This document shows positions 8,139 through 19,244 of a stretch of 64,000 bases of DNA, piece by piece. The stretch comes from Massilia sp. 9I. Lineage in GTDB: Bacteria; Pseudomonadota; Gammaproteobacteria; Burkholderiales; Burkholderiaceae_D. The translations under genes were made by a program, and so were the position numbers. The notes under the pieces are model-generated. The model did not search any database and had not been told where the DNA came from. It was given only the letters and a program-made list of their open reading frames with translations. Position 1 is the first letter of the stretch. Every line of letters begins with the position of its first letter. The stretch is from positions 4,564,176 through 4,628,175 of the forward strand of contig NZ_LR733275.1 of the NCBI RefSeq assembly GCF_902506415.1, in the 5' to 3' direction.

Positions 8139-8560
8139 GACTGTCCTGCGACGAAGTGGGTCAGGGGATAGTTCTGCTTCTTGTAGGCGACGTAGCGCTG
8201 GCGCCCGGCCGCGGCGTCTTCTTCGTCGACCGAGATGATCTCGAACACGCGCGCGAACTGCGATAGTAGCGCAGGTGTGCGGCGGGTGAGGTTGACCAGC
8301 ATCTCATGATGCGGCAATGGCAGGGCCTCATCAAAGGTGACGATGACCGGCGTCTGGTCCGCCAGCGGGTCGCCGGCCGGCACGTGGGGGACGAAGTCGG
8401 TGTCCGCGAGCGTCCACAAGGCCGTGTTCAGCGCCTCGGCCTGGGCGGCGTCCTCGGCCAGCACCACCACCCTGGCCTTCGATGCGTAAGCCTTGCGGGC
8501 GAGGCGGCAGGCGTAGGCCAGCTTGTCGGGGATGTTGGTGTGGAAGTCGATACGGGTCAT
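8135..8560 (-). CDS. holC: DNA polymerase III chi subunit
   Basis: A 141-residue HolC. It starts MTRIDFHTNIPDKLAYACRLARKA, the usual HolC opening, and contains PVIVTFDEALPLPHHEMLVNL and the C-terminal RYVAYKKQNYPLTHF. Chi links the clamp loader to SSB at the replication fork. The start at 8560 follows a TACAAT box with only six bases between, and no Shine-Dalgarno is visible. It is coupled by a 4-base overlap to the downstream small gene. valS, its common neighbour, is not here. Confidence 0.9.
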   Translation of the reverse strand: MTRIDFHTNIPDKLAYACRLARKAYASKARVVVLAEDAAQAEALNTALWTLADTDFVPHVPAGDPLADQTPVIVTFDEALPLPHHEMLVNLTRRTPALLSQFARVFEIISVDEEDAAAGRQRYVAYKKQNYPLTHFVAGQS

Positions 8561-8576
8561 GGTGCTATTGTAGAAC

Positions 8577-8597
8577 GGGGCGGCACCTGGCCGCCCC
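8577..8597 (-). terminator. GC hairpin between prlC and holC
   Basis: Arms GGGGCGG (8577-8583) and CCGCCCC (8591-8597). It lies between the prlC stop codon and the holC start, with no real T tract. It may be a weak or Rho-assisted terminator. Confidence 0.4.
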
Positions 8598-8606
8598 TTG
8601 GGAACA

Positions 8607-10709
8607 TCAGGCGCCTGCGTTGTTCTGCGCGCCGCCCTGGTGCATGCCGCTGTGGCGCAGCAGCGCGTCGATCGAGGGTTCGCGGCCGCGGAAGGCCTTG
8701 AACGATTCCAGCGCCGGACGCGAGCCGCCCACCGCCAGGATCTCCTGCTGGAAGCGCTTGCCGGTTTCCTGCAGCTGGCCGGACTCCAGCGCTTCCTCGA
8801 AGGCCGCATAGGCGTCGGCGGACAGCACCTCGGCCCACTTGTAGCTGTAGTAGCCGGCCGCATAGCCGCCCGAGAAGATGTGGCCGAAGGAATGCTGGAA
8901 GCGGTTGAAGCTCGGCGGAATCATCACCGAGAACTGCTTGCGGATGTCGTCGATCAGGTTCTGGACGGTGCGCTCGGCTTTCGGGTCGAAGTCGTAATGC
9001 AGGTGCATGTCGATCAGCGAGAACTCGACCTGGCGCAGCGTCATCATCCCGGACTGGAAGTTCTTCGCCGCCAGCATCTTGTCATACAGCGCGCGCGGCA
9101 GCGGCTCGCCGGTCTTCACGTGCGCGGTCATCTGCTGCAGCTTGTCCCACTCCCAGCAGAAGTTTTCCATGAACTGCGAAGGCAGCTCAACCGCATCCCA
9201 TTCGACGCCCGAGATGCCCGACACCGACAGCTCCTCGACTTCGGTCAGCATGTGGTGCAGGCCGTGGCCGAATTCGTGGAACAGGGTGATGACTTCGTCG
9301 TGCGTGAACAGCGATGGCTGCAGCTTGCCGTCCACGCTTGCAGGCGGGGTAAAGTTGCAGGTCAGGTAGGCGATCGGGGTCTGCACGATGCCGCCGATCG
9401 TCACGCGGCGGCCGCGCGCGTCGTCCATCCAGGCGCCCTGGTTCTTGCCGGCGCGCGCGTACAGGTCGAGGTAGAACTGGCCGATCAGCTGGCCATCGCG
9501 CTCGATGCGGAAGAAGCGCACGTCCGGGTGCCACACAGGCGCCACGTCCTGCTTGACGCGCACGCCAAACAGGTCCTGGATGACGGTGAACAGGCCTTCG
9601 ACGACCTTCGGCTCAGGGAAGTATTCCTTCACTTCCTTCTCCGAGAAGGCGTAGCGCTGCTCGCGCAGCTTTTCGGAGGCATAGGCCACGTCCCAGGACT
9701 GCAGGTCCTCGATGCCCAGCTCGTCTTTAGCGAAGGCACGCAGCTCTTCCAGGTCTTTCTCGGCGAACGGGCGGGCGCGCTTGGCCAGGTCTTCGAGGAA
9801 CTCGACCACGTGCTGCGGGCTTTCCGCCATCTTCGGCACCAAGGAGACCTCGGCGAAGCTGCCGTATTCCAGCAGCTGGGCTTCTTCATGGCGCAGCTGC
9901 AGCAGCTTGACGATGTTGGCGGTGTTGTCCCACTCGGCCGCCTTGCTGAACATGGTGCCGGTGTCCGAGGCCTTGCTGGCGCTGGCGCGGTAGATGGTCT
10001 CACGCAGGGCGCGGTTGTCGCAGAACTGCAGTACCGGATAGTAGGACGGGAAGTGCAGGGTGAACTGCCAGCCGGACTTGCCGTCCTGCTCGGCCGAGGC
10101 GCGGGCGGCGGCCTTGACGTCGTCCGGGATGCCCGACAGTTCGGCTTCGTTCTCGACCAGCAGCTTGTAGTCGTTGGTTGCGTCCAGCACGTTCTGCGAG
10201 AAGCGGGTGGAGGTGGCGGCCTGCTGTTCCTGGATCTCGGCGAAGCGTTCCTTCTTATCCTCCGGCAGCTCGGCGCCCCCCAGGCGGAAGTCGCGCAGCG
10301 CGTTCTCGACGATGCGCTTGCGCGCCGGGCTCAGGGTGGCGTACTCGCTGCCCGCGCGCAGCTGCTTGTACTTCGCGAACAGCGCCTCGTTCTGGCCCAG
10401 CGAGGTCCAGAATTCGGTGACCTTCGGCTGGTTCTCGTTGTAGGTGGCGCGCAGCTCGGGCGTGTCCGCCACGTGGTTCAGGTGGTTGACCACGCCCCAG
10501 GCCCGGCCCAGGCGTTCGGTGGCTTCCTCGAGCGGGATCACGAAGCTGTCCCACGACACGCTATCGCTTGGTGCCTCCAGCTGGGCGACCACGTCGGCCG
10601 CCTGCTTGATCAGCTGTTCGATGGCCGGCGTCACGTGCTCCGGCTTGACCAGGTCGAACCGGGTCAGGCCCGAGAAATCGAGAAGGGGATTGCGGGTAGC
10701 GATGGTCAT
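8607..10709 (-). CDS. prlC: Oligopeptidase A (M3 family)
   Basis: A 700-residue cytoplasmic zinc metallopeptidase that degrades short peptides, including cleaved signal peptides. The zinc motif HEFGH is at residues 478-482 within FHEFGHGLHH. The N-terminus (NPLLDFSGLTRFDLVKPEHV) and the C-terminal FNRFQHSFGHIFSGGYAAGYYSY are characteristic of the PrlC/Dcp branch. Length is normal. GGAA bases precede the ATG. It lies 18 bases downstream of folD, suggesting co-transcription. Confidence 0.93.
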   Translation of the reverse strand: MTIATRNPLLDFSGLTRFDLVKPEHVTPAIEQLIKQAADVVAQLEAPSDSVSWDSFVIPLEEATERLGRAWGVVNHLNHVADTPELRATYNENQPKVTEFWTSLGQNEALFAKYKQLRAGSEYATLSPARKRIVENALRDFRLGGAELPEDKKERFAEIQEQQAATSTRFSQNVLDATNDYKLLVENEAELSGIPDDVKAAARASAEQDGKSGWQFTLHFPSYYPVLQFCDNRALRETIYRASASKASDTGTMFSKAAEWDNTANIVKLLQLRHEEAQLLEYGSFAEVSLVPKMAESPQHVVEFLEDLAKRARPFAEKDLEELRAFAKDELGIEDLQSWDVAYASEKLREQRYAFSEKEVKEYFPEPKVVEGLFTVIQDLFGVRVKQDVAPVWHPDVRFFRIERDGQLIGQFYLDLYARAGKNQGAWMDDARGRRVTIGGIVQTPIAYLTCNFTPPASVDGKLQPSLFTHDEVITLFHEFGHGLHHMLTEVEELSVSGISGVEWDAVELPSQFMENFCWEWDKLQQMTAHVKTGEPLPRALYDKMLAAKNFQSGMMTLRQVEFSLIDMHLHYDFDPKAERTVQNLIDDIRKQFSVMIPPSFNRFQHSFGHIFSGGYAAGYYSYKWAEVLSADAYAAFEEALESGQLQETGKRFQQEILAVGGSRPALESFKAFRGREPSIDALLRHSGMHQGGAQNNAGA

Positions 10710-10727
10710 GGGGTTCCTTTACAAGGT

Positions 10728-11636
10728 TCAGGCCACGCCCGGCTTCGGTTCCATTCCCGTTGCCTGGCTGGGGCAGTTCTGGCTACTGGAGTGCACGCGT
10801 TCCGCGGACTCCACGGTGTTCATCAACAGCATGGTGATCGTCATCGGGCCGACACCGCCCGGCACTGGAGTGATGTGCGAAGCGACTTCGCGTACGCCCG
10901 CGTAATCCACGTCGCCGCACAGCTTGCCCGCGTCGTCGCGGTTCATGCCGACGTCGATCACGATCGCGCCCGGCTTCACCATGTCTGCCGTGAGGGTATT
11001 GCGGCGGCCGACGGCGGCCACCACGACATCGGCCTGGCGGGTGTACAGGCCCAGGTCCGGGGTCGCGCTATGGCAGATGGTGACGGTGGCGTTGGCTTGC
11101 AAGAGCAGCAGAGCCATCGGTTTGCCGACCGTATTCGAGCGGCCGATCACGACCGCGTGCTTGCCGCGCAGGTCGACGCCGGTGGTCTCGATCAGCTTCA
11201 TGCAGCCGTACGGGGTGCAGGGACGGAAGCCCGGCAGGTTGGCGACCAGTTCGCCGGCCGACAGGACCGAGTAGCCGTCCACGTCCTTGGACGTCGCGAT
11301 CGCTTCGATCACCTTGCTCGGGTCGATGTGCTTCGGCAGCGGCATCTGCACCAGGATGCCGTGGATCGCCGGGTCCGCGTTGAGGGCGGCGATGCGATCG
11401 AGCAGTGCCTGCTCGCTCAAATCTGCGTCGTACTTTTCCAGCACCGAGTGGAAGCCCACATCGCCGCAGGCCTTGACCTTGTTGCGCACGTAGACGTGGC
11501 TCGCCGGGTCCTCGCCGACCAGGATCACGGCCAGGCCCGGCTGGCGGCCGCTGGCGGTGAGTTTCGCGGCACGCTGGGCGATTTCGCCGCGCAGTTGTTG
11601 GGAAAGGAGGACTCCGTCGATGTTCTGGGCAGGCAT
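10728..11636 (-). CDS. folD: Bifunctional methylenetetrahydrofolate dehydrogenase/cyclohydrolase
   Basis: A 302-residue FolD, which interconverts 5,10-methylene- and 10-formyl-tetrahydrofolate with NADP. The signatures are YVRNKVKACGDVG (with the catalytic lysine region), GILVQMPLPKHI, DVDGYSVLSAGEL, PCTPYGCMKLIE, and the NADP-binding VVIGRSNTVGKPMALLL, ending DVDYAGVREVASHITPVPGGVGPMT. I prefer the ATG (MPAQNIDG) over a GTG four codons upstream; neither has a clear ribosome site. The C-terminal tail of about 15 residues (SSSQNCPSQATGMEPKPGVA) is longer than in many FolDs. It is divergent from aceE. Confidence 0.93.
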   Translation of the reverse strand: MPAQNIDGVLLSQQLRGEIAQRAAKLTASGRQPGLAVILVGEDPASHVYVRNKVKACGDVGFHSVLEKYDADLSEQALLDRIAALNADPAIHGILVQMPLPKHIDPSKVIEAIATSKDVDGYSVLSAGELVANLPGFRPCTPYGCMKLIETTGVDLRGKHAVVIGRSNTVGKPMALLLLQANATVTICHSATPDLGLYTRQADVVVAAVGRRNTLTADMVKPGAIVIDVGMNRDDAGKLCGDVDYAGVREVASHITPVPGGVGPMTITMLLMNTVESAERVHSSSQNCPSQATGMEPKPGVA

Positions 11637-11972
11637 GGATTGGCTCACGGCTAGGCAAAAATGAAATTATAAGGTCTTCATCCACTATCGCGCGCCGCAG
11701 CCGGCGAAGCATGGTCATATTTATAGGCCGCCTGTGCCAAAGGTGGGAGCGTGCGCCGCCGGCTTCGTTATACGATTGCCAATCCGCTCCACAGTGAAAA
11801 ATGTGCGGTCGCAGCATCGAATTTCATTATGTGAAATGACATATCGCAATTTGAAAAAGCCAAACGCTACTGATAGAATCGAAGGGTTTATTTCCAGACA
11901 TTTGAAATTTCACCATATCGCCGCCAGCCATGATTGGTATCGGGTGGGGCGCAAATCTTAGGAGACGCATTA
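11637..11972. promoter_or_regulatory. folD/aceE divergent intergenic region with palindrome
   Basis: These 336 bases hold no gene. The half nearest aceE is AT-rich. An inverted repeat, ATTTCA (11821-11826) with TGAAAT (11832-11837), lies about 135 bases before aceE, and a further TTTGAAATTTCA stretch lies near 11902. These are candidate operators for the pyruvate dehydrogenase operon. No regulator gene is adjacent. Confidence 0.4.
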
Positions 11973-14684
<2,712 letters not shown>

Positions 14685-14693
14685 ATGCTCACC

Positions 14694-14775
14694 ACCGTCG
14701 CTCCGGCGAAGGCCGGAGCCCAAGTTTGTATGAGTGCACGCAAAACTTGGGTCCCGGCCTGCGCCGGGACGACGT
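14694..14775. repeat. Inverted pair of dispersed 33-base repeats
   Basis: Two copies of a dispersed unit (consensus about CGTCNTCCCGGCGAAGGCC followed by GGGACCCAAGTTT) face each other, 14694-14727 and 14742-14775. They would form a long hairpin in the aceE-aceF transcript. Two more copies lie at 18374-18411 and 18448-18480. Confidence 0.75.
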
Positions 14776-14811
14776 GCGGAAGCTAACTCAAAGAATAACG
14801 GAGCTAACACT

Positions 14812-16449
14812 ATGAGCATTGTGGAAGTCAAAGTCCCTGATATCGGCGACTTCAAGGAAGTGGAAGTCATCGAATTGATGGTCAAGCCGGGCGACACGAT
14901 CAAGGTCGACCAGTCGCTGGTGACCGTCGAGTCGGACAAGGCCAGCATGGAAATCCCATCCAGCCACGCCGGCGTCGTGAAAGAAATCAAAGTGAAGGTC
15001 GGCGACAAGGTTGCCGAAGGTTCGCTGGTGCTGCTGGTCGAGGAAGCAGGCGGCGCTGCCGCTGCGCCCGCAGCTGCCGCACCTGCCGCTGCAGCGCCTG
15101 CACCGGCCGCTGAAGCCGCGCCGGCACCGGCTGCAGCTCCTGCAGCATCGGGCGGCATCGTCGAAGTCACCGTGCCGGACATCGGCGACTTCAAGGAAGT
15201 CGAAGTCATCGAACTAATGGTCAAGCCGGGCGACCAGATCAAGGTCGACCAGTCCTTGATCACGGTCGAATCGGACAAGGCGAGCATGGAGATCCCGTCC
15301 AGCCACGCCGGTACCGTCAAGGAAATCAAAGTGAAGGTGGGCGACAAGGTTGCCAAGGGTTCGCTGGTGCTGCTGGTGGAATCCACCGGCGGTGCAGCTG
15401 CTCCCGCACCGAGCGCTGCTGCTGCGGCGCCAGCCGCTGCCGCACCGGCCGCTGCTGCCCCTGCACCAGCTGCCGCAGCGCCGGCGCCTGCCGCAGCGCC
15501 CGCACAAGGCGTCACGGGCTCGAAAGCCCACGCTTCGCCGTCGATCCGCAAGTTCGCCCGTGAACTGGGCGTGGACCTGGCGCGCGTGCCGGGCACCGGC
15601 CCGAAAGGCCGCATCACCCAGCAGGACGTGCAGAACTTCGTCAAGGGCGTGATGGCTGCCGGCCCAACGGCTGCTGCCCCGTCGAAGGGCGGTTCCGGCG
15701 GCGGCATGGAAGTGCTGGCCTGGCCATCGCTCGACTTCTCGAAGTTCGGTCCGACCGAAACCGTGGCCCTGCCGCGCATCAAGAAGATCTCGGGCCCGAA
15801 CCTGCACCGCAACTGGGTCATGATTCCGCACGTGACGCACTTCGAGGACGCCGACGTCACCGACCTGGAACAGTTCCGCGTCGATTCGAATGCCGCGCTG
15901 GCCAAGCAGAAGTCGACCGTCAAGCTGACCATGCTGGCCTTCGTCATCAAGGCCTCGGTGGCAGCACTGAAGAAGTTCCCGCAATTTAATTCGTCGCTGT
16001 CCGAAGACGGCGGCAGCCTGATCGTCAAGCAGTACTTCAACATCGGCTTCGCGGCCGACACCCCGAACGGCCTGGTGGTTCCGGTCGTGAAGGATGCGGA
16101 CAAGAAGACCATCTCGCAGATCGCCGTCGAAATGGGCGAGCTGTCGGCACAGGCGCGCGACGGCAAGCTGTCGCCGAGCGCAATGCAGGGCGCGACCTTC
16201 ACCATCTCGTCGCTGGGCGGCATCGGTGGCACGGCCTTCACGCCGATCATCAATGCGCCGGAAGTGGCGATCCTGGGCCTGTCGAAGTCGGCGATGAAGC
16301 CGGTGTGGGATGGTTCGAGCTTCCAGCCGCGCCTGATGCTGCCGCTGTCGCTGTCCTATGACCACCGCGTCATCGACGGCGCGGGCGCTGCGCGCTTCGC
16401 CGCCTACCTGGCCGATGTGCTGGCCGACCTGCGCAAGACCCTTCTGTGA
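14812..16449 (+). CDS. aceF: Pyruvate dehydrogenase E2, dihydrolipoamide acetyltransferase
   Basis: A 545-residue E2 core of pyruvate dehydrogenase. It has two lipoyl domains, about residues 1-78 and 114-192, with lipoylated lysines K43 and K156 in ESDKASME. Ala/Pro-rich linkers separate these from the E1/E3-binding domain (from H240, HASPSIRKFARELGVDL). The acetyltransferase domain ends with SYDHRVIDGAGAARF, with catalytic H518. I chose the ATG at 14812 because GGAG precedes it and MSIVEVKVPDIGDF is the usual start; upstream in-frame sequence falls in the repeat. lpdA follows 10 bases after. Confidence 0.95.
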   Translation: MSIVEVKVPDIGDFKEVEVIELMVKPGDTIKVDQSLVTVESDKASMEIPSSHAGVVKEIKVKVGDKVAEGSLVLLVEEAGGAAAAPAAAAPAAAAPAPAAEAAPAPAAAPAASGGIVEVTVPDIGDFKEVEVIELMVKPGDQIKVDQSLITVESDKASMEIPSSHAGTVKEIKVKVGDKVAKGSLVLLVESTGGAAAPAPSAAAAAPAAAAPAAAAPAPAAAAPAPAAAPAQGVTGSKAHASPSIRKFARELGVDLARVPGTGPKGRITQQDVQNFVKGVMAAGPTAAAPSKGGSGGGMEVLAWPSLDFSKFGPTETVALPRIKKISGPNLHRNWVMIPHVTHFEDADVTDLEQFRVDSNAALAKQKSTVKLTMLAFVIKASVAALKKFPQFNSSLSEDGGSLIVKQYFNIGFAADTPNGLVVPVVKDADKKTISQIAVEMGELSAQARDGKLSPSAMQGATFTISSLGGIGGTAFTPIINAPEVAILGLSKSAMKPVWDGSSFQPRLMLPLSLSYDHRVIDGAGAARFAAYLADVLADLRKTLL

Positions 16450-16459
16450 GGAGCCGAGC

Positions 16460-18298
16460 ATGAGCACTGTTGAAGTGAAGGTTCCGAACATCGGCGACTT
16501 CAAGGACGTCGAAGTCATCGAACTGCTGGTCAAGCCGGGCGATACCATCAAGGTCGACCAGTCCCTGGTCACCGTCGAATCGGACAAGGCCAGCATGGAG
16601 ATCCCGTCGACGAACGCAGGCGTGGTCAAGGAAGTGAAGGTCAAGGTCGGCGACAAGGTGAACGAAGGTTCGCTGCTGCTGATGATCGAGGAATCCGGCG
16701 CCGGCGCAGCCGCACCAGCGGCCGAAGCCAAGCCTGCAGCCCAGATCGGCGCGCAGGCAGTGGCGCCGACCGCCGCTGCCGCGCCGACCGATTCCTACGC
16801 ACCGGCGCACCCGGCGCCCGCAGCTGCTCAGGCAGCGGCGCCGGCGCCTGGCGCGGCCAGCTACAGCGGCCAGGTCGACATCGAATGCGACATGATGGTG
16901 CTGGGCGCGGGTCCGGGCGGCTATTCCGCCGCCTTCCGCGCGGCCGACCTCGGCATGAACACCGTGCTGGTCGAGAAGTATGCGACCCTGGGCGGCGTCT
17001 GCCTGAACGTGGGCTGCATCCCGTCCAAGGCCCTGTTGCACGTGGCGCACATCATGGACGAAACCGCGCACATGGCCGACCTGGGCGTGAGCTTCGCCAG
17101 GCCCGACGTCGACATCGACAAGCTGCGCGCCTATAAGGATGGCGTGATCAAGAAGATGACCGGCGGCCTGAACTTCATGGCCAAGGCGCGCAAGGTCAAT
17201 GTGGTGCAGGGCGTGGGCCAGTTCCTCAGCCCGAACCACATCGAAGTGACTGCCGCCGACGGTTCGAAGAAAGTCGTCAAGTTCGCGAAAGCGATCATCG
17301 CCGCAGGTTCCGCAGTGGTGAAGCTGCCCTTCGTGCCGGAAGATCCGCGCATCGTTGATTCGACCGGCGCGCTCGAACTGCGCCAGGTACCGAAGCGCAT
17401 GCTGGTGATCGGCGGCGGCATTATCGGCCTGGAGATGGCAACCGTGTACTCGACCCTGGGTGCGCGCATCGACGTGGTCGAGATGATGGATGGCCTGATG
17501 CAGGGCGCGGACCGCGAGGCCGTCAAGGTCTGGCAGAAGTACAACGCGCACCGCTTCGACAACATCATGTTGAAGACCAAGACCGTCGGCGTGGAAGCAC
17601 TGCCGGAAGGGATCAAGGTCACGTTCGAAGCCGCCGAAGCCGGCGCCGCCGCACCTGAGCCGCAATTGTACGACCTGGTGCTGGTGGCCGTCGGCCGCAG
17701 CCCGAACGGCAAGAAGATCGCCGCCGAAAAGGCCGGCGTTGCGGTCACCGACCGCGGCTTCATCGGCGTGGACGGCCAGATGCGCACCAACGTGCCGCAC
17801 ATCTTCGCCATCGGCGACCTGGTGGGCCAGCCGATGCTGGCGCACAAGGCGGTGCACGAGGCGCACGTGGCGGCCGAAGCGGCGCATGGCGAGAAGGCCT
17901 TCTTCGATGCCAAGGTGATTCCGTCGGTGGCCTACACCGATCCGGAAGTGGCGTGGGTCGGCCTGACCGAAGACGAAGCCAAGCAGAAGGGCATCGCGGT
18001 CGAGAAGGGCCACTTCCCGTGGAACGCCAGCGGCCGCGCGGTCGCCAACGGCCGCGACGAAGGCTTCACCAAGCTGTTGTTCGACGCCGAGACCAAGCGC
18101 ATCATCGGCGGCACCATCGTCGGCACCAATGCCGGCGACATGATCGGCGAAGTGGCGCTGGCCATCGAGATGGGCGCGGACGGCGTGGACATCGGCAAGA
18201 CCATCCACCCGCACCCGACCCTGGGCGAGTCGATCGGCATGGCGGCAGAAGCCTACAAGGGCGTCTGCACCGACCTGCCGCCGGCGCGGAAGAAGTGA
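16460..18298 (+). CDS. lpdA: Dihydrolipoamide dehydrogenase (E3) with N-terminal lipoyl domain
   Basis: A 612-residue E3. Unlike the usual enzyme of about 475 residues, it carries an N-terminal lipoyl domain (residues 1-78, K43 in ESDKASME) and an Ala/Pro linker, as known for several betaproteobacterial and Neisseria E3 proteins. The FAD site GAGPGG is at 149-154 and the redox disulfide CLNVGC at 181-186. The C-terminal HPHPTLGESIGMAAE carries the catalytic histidine. AGGAG precedes the ATG. It reoxidises dihydrolipoyl groups with NAD+. Confidence 0.95.
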   Translation: MSTVEVKVPNIGDFKDVEVIELLVKPGDTIKVDQSLVTVESDKASMEIPSTNAGVVKEVKVKVGDKVNEGSLLLMIEESGAGAAAPAAEAKPAAQIGAQAVAPTAAAAPTDSYAPAHPAPAAAQAAAPAPGAASYSGQVDIECDMMVLGAGPGGYSAAFRAADLGMNTVLVEKYATLGGVCLNVGCIPSKALLHVAHIMDETAHMADLGVSFARPDVDIDKLRAYKDGVIKKMTGGLNFMAKARKVNVVQGVGQFLSPNHIEVTAADGSKKVVKFAKAIIAAGSAVVKLPFVPEDPRIVDSTGALELRQVPKRMLVIGGGIIGLEMATVYSTLGARIDVVEMMDGLMQGADREAVKVWQKYNAHRFDNIMLKTKTVGVEALPEGIKVTFEAAEAGAAAPEPQLYDLVLVAVGRSPNGKKIAAEKAGVAVTDRGFIGVDGQMRTNVPHIFAIGDLVGQPMLAHKAVHEAHVAAEAAHGEKAFFDAKVIPSVAYTDPEVAWVGLTEDEAKQKGIAVEKGHFPWNASGRAVANGRDEGFTKLLFDAETKRIIGGTIVGTNAGDMIGEVALAIEMGADGVDIGKTIHPHPTLGESIGMAAEAYKGVCTDLPPARKK

Positions 18299-18321
18299 TC
18301 GCTGTTCTAGCGTGTTAGTGG

Positions 18322-18352
18322 AAAGGGGACCTGGCGGTCCCCTTTCTTTTTT
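18322..18352 (+). terminator. Terminator of the aceE-aceF-lpdA operon
   Basis: Arms AAAGGGGAC (18322-18330) and GTCCCCTTT (18337-18345), followed by CTTTTTT. Confidence 0.88.
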
Positions 18353-18373
18353 GCGCTGGTGGCGACGGTGCGG

Positions 18374-18480
18374 ACTTGGGTCCCGGCCTTCGCCGGGACG
18401 ACGTGGTGAAGCAGGTAGGTAAAGCAATTTGTACTGCTAGCAGGGAGACCGTCATCCCGGCGAAGGCCGGATCCAATTTT
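18374..18480. repeat. Second inverted pair of the dispersed repeat
   Basis: Two further copies of the 33-base unit seen at 14694-14775 lie in opposite orientation (18374-18411 and 18448-18480), between lpdA and the convergent response-regulator gene. Arms share CCCGGCGAAGGCCGG. Confidence 0.75.
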
Positions 18481-18491
18481 TGCCCGAACAC

Positions 18492-19244
18492 CTACATCTG
18501 CTTGAACAAATCCACATAATTCCTGCTCACCACCAGCTGCTCATCCCGCCCCTTGAGCCGCACATGCACCCGCCCGCGAAAATCCGTCCGCGTCCCCACC
18601 ACGTGTTTCGCCGCCACGATCACCCCGCGGTGGATCTGCCAGAACTGCTGCGGGTCGAGCTGTTCCTTCAACTTGGCGAGCGGCGTGCGGATCAGGCTTT
18701 CGCCGTCGGCCAGGAACACGCTGGTGTACTTGTCGTTGCTCTGGAAGTAGATCACCTCATCGATCGCGATCAGGCGCGTCTCTTGCCCTTTGGCCGCGCG
18801 GATCCACTGCAGCGGGGCGGGCGCCGGTGCGGCTACGCCCAGTTGGCGCAGCAGCGCCGCCAGCGCATCCGGAACCGGCGCCGGCGCCGGCGTGTCCAGC
18901 GCCTGCTTCAGCCGCGCTACTGTGCGTGACAAGCGTTCCAGCCCGATCGGCTTGAGCAGGTAATCGAAGGCCGCATGCTCGAAGGCCTGCAGCGTGTAGT
19001 GGTCATAGGCGGTGGTGAACACGACGCGTGGCGGATTGGCGCCGGCGCACAGGCGCGCGGCCAGTTCGATGCCGTTCAGGCCCGGCATCTGGATGTCGAG
19101 GAAGACCACCTGCGGCGCCAGCTCGTCGATCAGTGCGAGCGCCTGCACGCCGTTGGCGGCGCGCGTGACGCGCAGCTCGGGCCAGGCGGCCGCGAGCTGG
19201 GTTTCCATGTAGTCGAGCAGATGCGGTTCGTCGTCTGCGATCAG
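18492..19244 (-). CDS. LytTR-type response regulator (non-canonical start)
   Basis: A LytR/AgrA-family regulator of about 250 residues. The receiver has the acidic pair in LIADDEPHLLDY and the phosphoacceptor in VVFLDIQMPGLNG; the C-terminal LytTR DNA-binding domain spans VIYFQSNDKYTSVFLADGE to LVVSRNYVDLFKQ. The first in-frame ATG (19208) lies after the conserved acidic pair. The true start must be upstream, where only rare codons exist. The best candidate is a CTG at 19244 that overlaps the kinase TGA as CTGA. It should act on promoters in response to the adjacent kinase. Confidence 0.8.
   Translation of the reverse strand: MIADDEPHLLDYMETQLAAAWPELRVTRAANGVQALALIDELAPQVVFLDIQMPGLNGIELAARLCAGANPPRVVFTTAYDHYTLQAFEHAAFDYLLKPIGLERLSRTVARLKQALDTPAPAPVPDALAALLRQLGVAAPAPAPLQWIRAAKGQETRLIAIDEVIYFQSNDKYTSVFLADGESLIRTPLAKLKEQLDPQQFWQIHRGVIVAAKHVVGTRTDFRGRVHVRLKGRDEQLVVSRNYVDLFKQM

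Noticed and set aside
8598..11654. Plus-strand open frame of about 1000 codons
   Set aside because: Antisense to prlC and folD, both of which carry full catalytic motifs. No protein-like features.
18374..18480. Repeats that might be a CRISPR
   Set aside because: Only four copies in two inverted pairs 3.6 kb apart, with no spacers and no cas genes.
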